This document shows, one piece after another, positions 15,097 to 26,500 of a DNA stretch of 64,000 bases. The position numbers and the translations under genes are program-made. This DNA is from SAR324 cluster bacterium (GTDB lineage: Bacteria; SAR324; NAC60-12). A model generated the notes under the pieces. It did no database searches. It was not told the origin of the DNA and saw only the letters and a list, made by a program, of their open reading frames with translations. The stretch lies in assembly GCA_028281495.1 (NCBI GenBank), contig JANQJU010000082.1, forward strand, positions 1-64,000, given 5' to 3'. How positions within the stretch are numbered: the stretch's first letter is position 1; each line of letters begins with the position of its first letter.

Positions 15097-15888
15097 TCAT
15101 TCTTGCAAACCATAGGATTCTAAGATGGCTTGATAGTCTGGCGTTTGTTTAAAGGCTGCCATCGCTTCAGCAAAAACTTTGGCTTGAGGGCCTAAATTTT
15201 TGGGTTTGGAAAACGCGATGTAAGAAGGCGTGCGAGAGACATAAGGCTTCAAAAATGTGAAGAGATCGATGACTCCTTTACTACGAGCAATGGGACGGGT
15301 TTCACCCACGTTCACGATACCAACTTTATATTTATTACCTTTGAGCAAATTGAGAATTTGGTTGGTTTCTTTCACAAAGTATTTGGGAAGCTCCTTGTCA
15401 TTGTCAAACTCCGCACCGTAACTGTACCCGCGCAATGCTACCACTGGACCCAAGGGGGCCAATGTCTGGAAATCGCCTGCATATTGTAGTTGGGACGCTG
15501 TTTCGTTCAACACAACAAAACCGAGCTCGGCTACGGACAATTCGTTATCGGGTAAATAATGCAAAAATTGTTCACGTTCGGGGGTGAGGCCAGCATAGGT
15601 GATGGCATCCGCATCGCCTCGTTTCATCATGGTCATGGCCCTGGACCACGGCACGCTTTCCCAACGGATGGTCCACTTCAATTGAACCGCCACCTGATTG
15701 ACCAACTCCACATGCATACCTCGTAACTTCTGCTTTTCCATCATTTCAAATGGGGGATATTGTCCGTTTCCTCGAACGACATGCAGCTCGGTTTGAGCCA
15801 TGGTTATGGTGCTGCCCAACAAAAATGTGAGCAGGGTGATGAGCGATAGAATCCCGGTTGCTTTTACAATGTTGGATAATTTTTTCAT
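15097..15888 (-). CDS. periplasmic substrate-binding protein, amino-acid family 3 type (probable sensor partner)
   Basis: This is 263 residues with an N-terminal signal peptide (basic KK, hydrophobic core, cleavage near TMAQ at about residue 32). The mature part has the bacterial extracellular solute-binding family 3 fold: NGQYPPFEMM, KLRGMHVELVNQVAV, VPWSRAMTMMKRGDADAITY and LTPEREQF. AAGGAGGGG shortly before the ATG is a strong ribosome site. No ABC permease or ATPase genes accompany it. Instead it lies 161 nt upstream of the GAF-cyclase gene on the same strand, so I infer it delivers a ligand signal to that sensor rather than to a transporter. The ligand is unknown. Confidence 0.85.
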   Translation of the reverse strand: MKKLSNIVKATGILSLITLLTFLLGSTITMAQTELHVVRGNGQYPPFEMMEKQKLRGMHVELVNQVAVQLKWTIRWESVPWSRAMTMMKRGDADAITYAGLTPEREQFLHYLPDNELSVAELGFVVLNETASQLQYAGDFQTLAPLGPVVALRGYSYGAEFDNDKELPKYFVKETNQILNLLKGNKYKVGIVNVGETRPIARSKGVIDLFTFLKPYVSRTPSYIAFSKPKNLGPQAKVFAEAMAAFKQTPDYQAILESYGLQE

Positions 15889-16039
15889 GATTCCCCTCCT
15901 TAAAATTGTTAGTTAGACGAATGCTTTCTTGCAATTCGAGTGGCAAGAGTAGCTATGTCGAGTCTCGCCGGTGCATCTTTCCATGTTATGTTGCAATTTA
16001 CCGCTCAAAAAGAAATCAGCAATCGGAATTCGATGGGGC

Positions 16040-17395
16040 TTAAGAGGAAGGTCGCAATTGGGTGAGGTTTTGTTTAAGAGCCGCTTCTTGTTCGTTGGGG
16101 AGCATGAGGATTTCAAGGCCAACTTCCCAGTAGTCGGGAGTTTCGGGTAATTTCAGTTTGCGTTGCCACAGCACGCGGCAGATCATTTTACTCGGATCTT
16201 GTTTTAAGAAGTGTTCGAGTTGGGAGCGATGCCAAAACACATCGATTGCGACCACTTTGCCCGTGAGCAAGGGTTGGCTGAGGCTGAGTTTGAGGCCGCC
16301 TTCGGAGATGTTTTCGGCAGTGGCAGCGATATGATGGGGGCGGTCTGCTTCATGAACGTCGGCGGGAGTGGCTAAGGCATAGCGTGTGAAGCGTCGGCGA
16401 ATCCGATGGTCAATCAGCACGGCATCTTCGCGAACCACCCCGTTCCAAAAGTTTTTAGCAGGAGGGTGATTGCGGAAATAACGGCAACGCCGGAGGTATT
16501 CCAAAGCAATAAAGTCTTGGGGGAATTGGTTCACCACACCTTCAAAGATTTCTAAGGCTTCTTCAAAGGCTTGGATTTTATAAAACACCATACCTCGCAA
16601 GAGAGCGGATTGTGTTGCCAATTTATTAGACTTCCACGGTTCCAAGTTGGCATCAAAGACCTCGTACACGGTGACTGGTTTGGAGATGCCCCGGATCTGC
16701 ACTTTATCGATTTCTCGTAAGCAGTAGTTGTCCCGATTGATTTCGTAGGCAGTGGTTTGTGAAATCATGATGTCGGCATGATATCGCTTGGTCAGTTGTT
16801 CTAAACGCGACGCTAAGTTGACCTCATGGCCAATCACGGTCGGCGTGATGCGTTCCGAAGAACCGACGGTTCCCACCATGACAGGACCGGTATTGATTCC
16901 GATACCGATATGGATGGTCGGTTGTTTGGTTTGGATACGTTCCTTGTTATAGAGCTGAATTTCACGATGCATGGCAATCGCGGCATCCACCGCATGGGTT
17001 GCCGAATTTTCGTCGCTGAATAAGGCCATGATGCTATCGCCCATGAATTTGTCGATGAATCCCTGATTTTTAATAATGCACGGTTCCATCAGGGAGAAGA
17101 AGGTATTGAGAAATTCGAAATTCTCTTCAGCATTCATCGCTTCGGAAAGGTTGGTATACCCCCGGATATCGGCAAACAGGATGGAAAGGTGTTCTTGATA
17201 AAATTCACCTGGACTGAAGGATTGTTGAGATTGGATGCGGTTGATGAATTGAGTCGGAATGAAGGCTTTGAAGCTACGATTCAATCGCTCCAACTCAGTA
17301 TATGAGATCTCCAGTTGGAGCTTCATTCGTTCAATTTCAGCAGTTTGCTCGTTTATTTTTTGTTGTAGAGTTTGTTCCGAGGATTGCTCTTCCAT
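16040..17395 (-). CDS. class III cyclase fused to a C-terminal PilZ domain
   Basis: From the ATG at 17395, preceded by AAAGG, the protein is 451 residues. A coiled coil (residues 1-45) leads into the cyclase domain: LSILFADIRGYTNL, FIDKFMGDSIMALF, then VIGHEVNLASRLE. The position that normally holds the adenine-contacting Asp (VIGD) is His here, while the Lys, both metal Asps, and the Asn and Arg of NLASR remain. A TPR-like helical stretch with FWNG follows. The last 120 residues contain the PilZ signature, RRRFTRY and, about 30 residues later, NISEGG. PilZ domains bind c-di-GMP, so cyclase output or localisation may be gated by it. There are no membrane segments. It is divergent from the giant protease gene. 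Confidence 0.88.
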   Translation of the reverse strand: MEEQSSEQTLQQKINEQTAEIERMKLQLEISYTELERLNRSFKAFIPTQFINRIQSQQSFSPGEFYQEHLSILFADIRGYTNLSEAMNAEENFEFLNTFFSLMEPCIIKNQGFIDKFMGDSIMALFSDENSATHAVDAAIAMHREIQLYNKERIQTKQPTIHIGIGINTGPVMVGTVGSSERITPTVIGHEVNLASRLEQLTKRYHADIMISQTTAYEINRDNYCLREIDKVQIRGISKPVTVYEVFDANLEPWKSNKLATQSALLRGMVFYKIQAFEEALEIFEGVVNQFPQDFIALEYLRRCRYFRNHPPAKNFWNGVVREDAVLIDHRIRRRFTRYALATPADVHEADRPHHIAATAENISEGGLKLSLSQPLLTGKVVAIDVFWHRSQLEHFLKQDPSKMICRVLWQRKLKLPETPDYWEVGLEILMLPNEQEAALKQNLTQLRPSS

Positions 17396-17555
17396 AAGGG
17401 CCTTTGAGAAGGTCAATTAAACTCAAACGGGCAATGACCCACAATTTAAAAACTATCATCTCTCACAAAACTACTCAATTGCACATTCTTATTGTAAACT
17501 TAGGGAATTGATCACGTCAAATTGAGGTCCCTTCAATCTCAACGAGGAGTCAATA
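17396..17555. promoter_or_regulatory. divergent intergenic region between PilZ-cyclase and the giant subtilase gene
   Basis: These 160 bases must hold the promoters of both divergent genes. The stretch is AT-rich. On the plus side ACGAGGAG lies just before the ATG at 17556. I could not single out confident -35/-10 boxes or operators. Confidence 0.4.
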
Positions 17556-20500
17556 ATGTGTCAACCGATTTATCGAATGGGTTGGTGGGTTTTGGTAGTT
17601 TGCCTGATCGGGATGATCGGCTGCCAAGGATCCGATTCTCAACACACGAATTCTCAACATACGGAATCTCAACAAGCAGAACCGGAAAACACACTGCCCA
17701 CCGAAGCCATTGAGGTGGAGATGACCGGGACGGGTTTGGCGTTAGGAGGCTACCTCGCCCATTTGACTTATGATCCTTCGCAAATGACCGTCCAAGCGGT
17801 TCTTCCAGGAAGAACGGCAGCTTTTGCTTCTCCCCCCATCATGCGTCTCGATCCTGGCTCAGGAAATATTTGGATTACTGGATTGAATCAGGAAAGCCTA
17901 GATAATCCAGCAGGCCTCGTTGAGATCGCACGCATTCAATATGACAGTTTCCAGCCTTTAGTCAGTCCTTTTCGGCTGGAATCGATTGTCATGACGGATA
18001 CCAATGGAAATCCTTTGGATCCGCAGAACGAATCCCCTCATTCTCTCCGTTTGCGTGCGCATGCGCGTTTTCAGTCCACCGCGTCTACTGCTGAGACAAG
18101 CCGTGGCTCTGAAACAGATCGTTCCTCAATAGAACATCCTCGTCTCGAAACAGAACTGGAAGAAGGCCGTAGCAGTGAACGGGCGCAATCGGAAGCGCGT
18201 ACCAGCGGTGCCGTAACCGAGGTGGAACGAGAGACAAGCCCCGAAGAAGACCTGACTTTGGAAGAAAACCGGAAGCTAGAAAACTTTTTATTGGGAGATG
18301 TGAATGGTGACCAATTGGTGGATGTGGCCGATGCTTTGTTGATTTGTCATGTGGGGTTGCAACTTCGAGACTCTCGCGATGAAGCTTTTGACGCCGCCAT
18401 TGCCAATGGAATCCGAACCACCCTCAGTGAAGATCAAAATGGAGATGGCCTTATCAATGGTTTCGATTTAGGCGATTTGAACCAAGACGGCACCATCGAT
18501 TGTGAAGAAGATGCGGCCCAGATCTTATCGTGTAGCGTGGGTAGCGAAATCAATTGTGAAGAGTCTTCCATTGATCGAGGGAATACCGTATTGACCCAAC
18601 TCTTGGAAGAACCCCATGTTGACGAACGTGTGATTGTGAAATACCGAGCGGAAAAGCAATCGAATTCGTCACGACGTTTAGCGCGTCGTTCTTTGCAACG
18701 TCTAGGGGCTTCTGTTGAGGAAAAATTCCGCACGATTCCCTGGGAAGTCCTGAAAGTCCGTCGGGTGGAAGAAGCTCTGGAAACTCTACTGAGCGACCCT
18801 GACGTGGAAGCCGTAGAGCCGGATTACACAATCTCGGTTTTGCCAGGATTCACTCCCAACGATCCGCGATTCAACGATTTATGGGGGCTTTCCAAAATTC
18901 AGGCTTCTGATGCCTGGAGCACCACCACCGGTAGTTCCGATGTGATTGTTGCCGTCATTGATACCGGAGTGGATTACAATCACACCGACCTCGCTGCCAA
19001 TATGTGGACTAACACGGGCGAGATTGCTGGCAACGGAGTGGATGATGATGGAAATGGTTACATAGACGATATTTACGGATACGACTTTTACAGCAGTGAT
19101 AGTGATCCGATGGACAACCACTATCATGGCACCCATGTGGCAGGAACCATCGCAGCGGTAGGAAATAATGGTGTCGGTGTGGTGGGGGTGTCCCACAAAG
19201 CCAAAATCATGGCTCTCAAGTTCCTCAATCCCTCAGGCTCCACCACCAATGCGATCAAGGCGGTGGAATATTCGACGTTGATGGGCGCCCATATTTCCAA
19301 CAACAGTTGGGGTGGGGGGGGCTTTTCTTCTGCTCTGCAAGCCGCCATCGCATCTTTTGAAAATCAAGGAGGGCTGTTTGTCGCTGCGGCAGGAAACAAC
19401 AATCGCAACAATGATTCTTCGCCTCACTACCCTTCGTCATATACCAATGCCAATGTGCTGTCAGTGGCGTCTTCCACATTAGATGACAACCGTTCCTCGT
19501 TCTCCAATTACGGATTCACTTCTGTGGATTTGGCTGCCCCTGGATCGACAATCCTTTCCACTTATCCGAACAATTCCTATCAATATTTGTCGGGAACCTC
19601 GATGGCGACACCCCATGTTTCCGGGGTAGCCGTCCTGTTGAAATCGTTGCGGCCTGATTTGAAGTACGCGTCGCTGAAAGAGATCATCATGAAATCGGTC
19701 GATCCGGTTGCCGATTTTTCTGGAAAAGTCGTGACGGGTGGCCGGCTCAATGCGCTGAAAGCAGTCAATGAGGCCGCGGGCACAGCCGGGTATCTGGTAA
19801 CGCATTCTGCCGTGAATGGTGTCGAGTATTCGTGGGACGACATTTCAGGAACAGGGACCGAAATCACCACGGCTTGTGACAACTGTGAACAAGGCTTGGT
19901 GAACATCGGGTTTTCTTATCCATTTTTTGGCATCGCTCATACTCAGATTCGCGTCTCGTCGAATGGTTACATCGGCTTTGGAGACCACTATCATTTGGTG
20001 CCCAGCGGTTCGTTGCCTGATTCTGCCGTCACCGCTCCCAAAATCGTGTTGTTCAACCGAGACATGGAAGTGTTCAGTGGAACCACCCGTATCTACACAC
20101 AGGCCAAAACCAGTCCGAATCGCTTCATTGTACAATTCAACAATTGGGGATTCAGTGGCGTCAGCAGCAGTACGAATGTGACGCTTCAGGCCATTTTATA
20201 CGAAACGGGTAATGTGGTGGTGCAGTATCAGTCGGTTGCAGGACAAAATGGTGGTGCAACTGGATTGGAAATACACGGTTCGGACAGCTCCAAATACTTC
20301 ATTCAAGGCCCCACGCCGATTGACACGTTGGCGGTTCTTTATTCCTTCAGCCTCACTGGAAATGCTGAACTGATTGCCTCTCCTTCTTCTTTTGCGGTGA
20401 GTGCCGCTCAAGGTCCTGTGATTCAGAAATCCTTCACATTGGCCAACACGGGTACAAACAATCTCGGATGGAACGCCTCGGTTTCAACCAGCAGTGGTGG

Positions 20501-23500
20501 CGATTGGTTGAGCATTGCAGCCACGAGTGGTTTCCTGGTGGCGAGCGGAGAACAAACGACCACGGTGCAAACCTCTGCGGTGGGTTTGAGTGCCGGGACT
20601 TACTCGGGGTCCTTAGCAATTGCAAGCAATGACCCCAATAGTCCGACGCAAATTGCCGTGACGCTTACTGTAGGAACGCCCAATTTTCAAATCGCCCCTT
20701 CTCCATTAACCGTGAATATGGGAGTTGGGTTGGCACATACAGCCGCACTGACGTTGTCCAATTTGGGAGCAGACAGCTATGTAACCTGGGCCACCACCAC
20801 TTCGACAAGCAGTGGTGGGGATTGGTTGCATTTAGCCTCGTCGAGCAGTGGTGTTTTGGCGGGGGCCACCAACAGTCAATTGGATCTGGCCATTTCTTCC
20901 GCCTCGTTGGCCGTGGGAACCTACAATGGACAAGTGAGCTTCACGAGCAGTGATGCAGGGAGTCCTCATGTGGTGCCCGTGACGTTGAACGTGCAGCCGC
21001 CGGATATTGCAGCGTCTCCAACTTCATTTTCGGTGGGATTGAACCCAGGTATTGCGACCTCTTTGGCGTTTACGCTTTCGAACAGCGGCGATGGCAGCCT
21101 GCAATATACGATCACAGGCACTTCCAATTGGCTTCAGTTGTCTTCATTGACGGGGTTGATAGCAGCACAAAGCCAAGAAAACCTGACCTTGAATGTGGAC
21201 ACTGGAACCCTCGCCAAGGGCAATTATTCCACCACCTTAGCCATCAGCAGCAATGATCCCGAACAGAGTACGATCAATGTGCCTGTGGATTTGCGGATTG
21301 CGGATTGTGCAGCCACGCAAAGCGGTTCGTTGCTCGATCCGGCTACGTTTGGCAATGATTCCATTTGCGGCACAGGTAACAATAAATTTGTGGTGCCCAG
21401 TGGCTACACCATCACATGGGATGGCACGGGTGGAGCGATCAATGGGGAAATCATTGTCCGTTCGGGTGGCACCCTCCAGATTACTGGAACGGGTGGGTCC
21501 ATGCTGGGAACCATCGTGTTAGATGGAGGAACCTTAGATATCGATCAGGCTTTCAATATCAATAGCCTTGCCGTGAGCCAAAATTCGATTGTGGATGTGG
21601 CCACAGGCACGACCTTAGGTTTGTCCGAAGCAACCCTCATTCCATCTTCCAAACAAGTCACCTTTACAGGAGGAGGAGCGGTGAGTGGAGGTGAAATGAC
21701 ACTCAAAGGTGCCCTGCAAATTTCGGAAGCCATGACTATTGCCAGCGATATGGTTTTTGAAGGAGGGAAACTGGATATCGATGCCAACACCACCCTAGCA
21801 GGAACGATCTCCTATCCACCCACATTGACCTTCACTGCCAAAGCAGGAACGAGCAACCCGTTTAATGGCGTGGATCCAGGAAGCGAAAGCGCTGTTGATT
21901 TTGTGGACATTGACAACGATGGAGACCTTGATGCGTTTTTCGGCGCGGTGGGGCCGGAACTGCTGTATTTCAAAAACACGGGAACCGCGAATTCTCCTAC
22001 CTTCACGCAGCAGCCACGCAGTGCCAATCCCTTTGGTCTGGTTTTCTTAGATGCCGAAGCTCCCGCATTTCTTGATATCGATAACGACAGCGATTACGAC
22101 GCGTTTGTGGGGTCGAGTGACGGACAAATTTATTATTATGAAAATACAGGAAGTCCTGCCAATCCTGCGTTTACGGGGCGTACTGGGGCATCCAACCCAT
22201 TCAATGGAGTGGATGTGGGGAATTATTCGCACATCGCTTTGGTGGATATCGACAACGACAATGATCTGGATGCCTTCATTGGTGGAAGTGGCGGTTTGAT
22301 CGATTATTACGAAAACACCGGGAGTGTTTCTTCTGCTAACTATGTGCAACGGACGGGCAGCTCCAATCCGTTTGATGGCGTGGATATAGGTTATGAATCA
22401 GCCCCTGCCTTTTTGGATTTAGATGGGGATAAGGACTGGGATGCGTTCATCGGGACGGGTTTGGGAACCATTGTGTTTTATCGAAACACCGGGACAGCGT
22501 CTTCGGCAACATTCACGCAAGAAACCGGAAACAACAACCCGTTTGCTGGGGTGGATATAGGAAGTTACGCGGCTCCCACCTTTGTCGACATTGACAAAGA
22601 CGAAGACGTGGACGCGTTTATCGGAGCTGGTTCGGGACTTCTTTTCTTTTATGAATCGAGTGGCGGGACTCTGGCCTCAGTCACGGAACTCGACATTGCC
22701 AGCACTTCCACCCTGACCTTAAATGAATCCCTCACAGTACCTTTGGGAAAAACACTCCTCCTCAATGGTGCGGGCGACTTGGCCGGTGGAACGCTCACTG
22801 TGACGGGTATCCTCCAGGTCAACCAACCCACCACGATTGCCAATCCTGTGATGTTGAGTTTTGGCACGGTCGATGTGGACGCTTCAGCTCAATTTACCAA
22901 CAATCTTACGACCGAAGGCGGAACGCTCGATATTGATGCGGCAACCACGTTCAGTCATTTTGTATCTCAGCCTGCCACCAGCATCGTGGCACAATATGAA
23001 GAAAAGACCGGGAGTGCCAATCCATTGGGATCTCAAGATTTGGGAAGCTCGGCCTCTCCCAGCTTTGTCGACTTCGAAAATGACGGGGACTGGGATGCCT
23101 TTGTCGGGGCTTATGGACCCGAATGGATTTATTTTAAAAACACAGGCAATGCAACCTCACCCACGTTGGTCCGGCAAGCAGGAAACGTCAATCCGTTTGG
23201 CTACGTCTACAATGAAGAAGCCGGTGTATTCGGAGATATGGATAGTGATGGCGACTTGGATGCCTTTGTGGGCGATTATTATGGGACGGTGCGGTATTTC
23301 AAAAATGTTGGATCGTCTACGGTTCCCGCAATGGTGCAACAGGGGGGGAGTAGCAATCCCTTCAACAACGTGGATATTGGATGGCGTGCCCAACCGGCTT
23401 TGGTAGACATCAATGGGGATGGTGATCTCGATATGTTCTTCGGAGAATATGACGGCAGACTGTTGTTTTATGAAAACACCGGCAGTGCCAGTTCCCCCAC

Positions 23501-26500
23501 CTTTGTCAGCCGAACCGGCAGTAGCAATCCGTTTAATGGAATCGATTTGGGCTTTGATACTGTTCCCGCCTTTTTAGATTATGATCAAGATGGGGATTGG
23601 GATGCCTTCGTTGGAGCGGACAACGGCATGGTGTACTACTTTAAAAATGTCGGAACCTCAACCGCTCCTACCTTCGAACAGCAAGCCGGCAGTGCCAATC
23701 CTTTCCATGCGGTGGATGTTGGTTTCGATGCTTCTCCCACTTTTGTTGATATCAACAAAGATGGATTGCCAGATATGTTTCTTGGCGAGGGCAATGGCAC
23801 CGTAAAATATTTTCAAGCAAAGGATCCAGGCACTACCACCATTCTCGACATCGCAACGACACAGACTGTCGTGATCACGACGGGAACCTTGAAAGAAAAG
23901 GGCAAAGTCTCCGCTATCGGTGGGGGAATGTTAGATATGAAGTTCCAGTTGGATGCCCTAGCTGGAATTTGGGATATCAGTGGTGTGACCTTATCATTAC
24001 CTTCTCCATTATCCTTAGCTTTGGCAGGCGATGCCGTATTGACCACCAACCAAGCCTTGATTGCCAGCACCTTGAGTCTCAACGAAAAATCCCTTTCCTT
24101 AGGTAAAAGTACAACGGACCTCACATTAAATCAGGATATGTTGCTTGCAGCTCCCTCAGCAGCAGTCCATTCGGGGGCTTCCGATTTTACGGTGGCAGGA
24201 ACCTTGGTGATGAGTGCAGGGCAACTCACCAGTACCGATGGGGTGTTGAAGGTGACCGGACCGGGGATGATTTCCGGTGGGAATATTGCTGCCAGCGGAG
24301 GAAGCGTGGTGTTGGCCGCCTCTTCGACGACCATGTTTTCCGGAACGGCTTATATGCGCTTGTACAATACCGCGTTGATTTCTGACCAGCCAGGAACGAC
24401 TGCGATTGTTCAGTTGGATGGATCTGCCGATTTACGATTGGACGGAGGAAGCGTCACGGATATTGCCGTTACCGGAGGCACCCTGACTGTGTATGGAGCG
24501 TCTAACAATGGCAACAATACGAATGTGGTGTTTCTGACTACCACAACTGTGACCACCACGACGCTTCCCGCCCCGTTGAGTCCGCCTGTGTTCAGTCTAC
24601 CTCCTGGTGGAGGAGGCGGAGGAGGCGGAGGGTCGCCCAGTCCACCTCCACCCCCACCGACGACTTCTACTATCAATACATCAACAACCAGTACGACGTT
24701 GCCTCCGATCACCACGACGTTGCCTCCGACCACGAGCACCAGTTCCACCACGACGTTGCCTCCGACCACGAGCACGACCATTTTGGTGACAACGACCACC
24801 TTGCCGTTGCCAACTAATGTGAATCCGGGACAAGCTGTCAGTGCGGTGAAAGGAAAATCGTCCATAGTGGCTCCCACGGGCAACACTGAAACGGTGACAA
24901 ACAATGATGGGTCTGTGACCGTGAAGCTCAATCCGAGTCCGCAAGCAGCAGTGACCTCCACGCTCCAGGAAGATGGGACCGTAGTGAATAAGGCGACGGT
25001 ACAGAATTCCCAGGGCCAAGCGGTTGAGACGGAAGTCCAAGCCCCGGATGGTGCGGTGACCAACATTGCTGAATCGGGGGCGGTGGTGACGGAAGCGCCG
25101 CCTGTCCAGCTTGCTGATGGTGCTGTTGCTCAAGTCAAAGCCAACGTGGAAACGGATGGTTCGGCCACCAACGTCACGGAGGTAGTGACAGCTAGCGGAG
25201 AAGTCATCACAACCGAGGTCAAAGCACCCGCAGGAGCCAAAACCAGTATCGATGGTTCTGGGGCTACGGTCACCGAATCGGAACCCGTTGCTACGGATGA
25301 CGGAGTGACCCGCACCGCCATCTCCCAAGTGGAACCCGATGGTTCCACCACCAACTTACTCAAAGCGGTCAATGCAGGAGGGCAAGAAGTCACTACCGAA
25401 ATTAAGACTCCCGCAGGAACCAAGACTGCAATCAGCCCGACCGGTTCTACACAAACCGAAGTCCCGGAAGTGCAAACCCCAAGTGGCAATCTGGTGACTG
25501 CCAAGGTGACCACCAACCCCCAAGGTGAAATCGAAGCGACATTGGAAATCATGCCGCCAGGTTCCACCGAGCCGCAAGTCGTTCTGCTTCCTAAAGCAGA
25601 GCAAGGGGCTACTGTAGAAGTGAACTACGATGAGAGTGGAAACGGTCAAGTCGTCATGGTGACACCAATCAACCAGGATTCTGGGGGGAGCACCTCACGG
25701 AATGAAATTCGTGATAGCAACGTGGCCCAAATCAACTCCGAAGTGGCTCAGAACCTCCCCGATGGGGCGTATTTTGTGGGAAGAACACCGGAAACCTCAG
25801 ATGCCGTTTACATCTTGCCAGACTCAGAAGATGTGATGTTGCGGTTTGAAAAATCATTTGAAGGAGAAGAAACGCAAGTGACCCTCGAAAGCGGTGTGGC
25901 TCGTATCTACTATGTGAATGGACCCACGATTTTGATGGCATCCACCACCACGTTGCGGGTGCTCAATCTTGCTGCAACGGTGACATTAAACGCGGGATGG
26001 AATTTGGTGGCGCTGCCCACTCCCACGACCTTAGATGCCGCGGATTTGGAAAACAAATTTGCCGATGCTACCTCGGTGTGGCGCTATCAAAATCAGACAT
26101 GGCTGGTGTATGAACCCGGAGTGGCTGCCTCACAAGAAATCACGTCTTTGGCCTCGGGCGAAGGGGTGTGGGTGAATGCCAACGAAGCCATTCTCTTGAG
26201 CTTCACGGATCTGGGGGATTATGACATCACCAGTACTCTGGGGAGCTTGGGAGACGGCTGGCATCAATTGGGCAATGGCACCGCAATTTCCGTGCAATCG
26301 ATTGACAATGCTTTACGTACCTTGAATACGGACTCCGATTCATTGGAAGTGGGTGGTTTTCTGGCTCCTGAGGATTCAGACCCGCCGTTTGGAAGTGGGG
26401 GGGGAGCAGCCTTGTTGGCAGGGATCTGGTTGATTGGCCTCATGGTTTTGGTTTTGCGACAAGGAAATCTTAAAAATCCAGTGTGGTTCCGTTGGGGAGT

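Noticed and set aside
24410..25567. Long open frames on the minus strand opposite the Thr/Pro-linker and repeat region of the giant gene
   Set aside because: They mirror the low-complexity codons of the plus-strand gene, have no ribosome sites and give Val/Gly- or Arg-rich sequences without family features.
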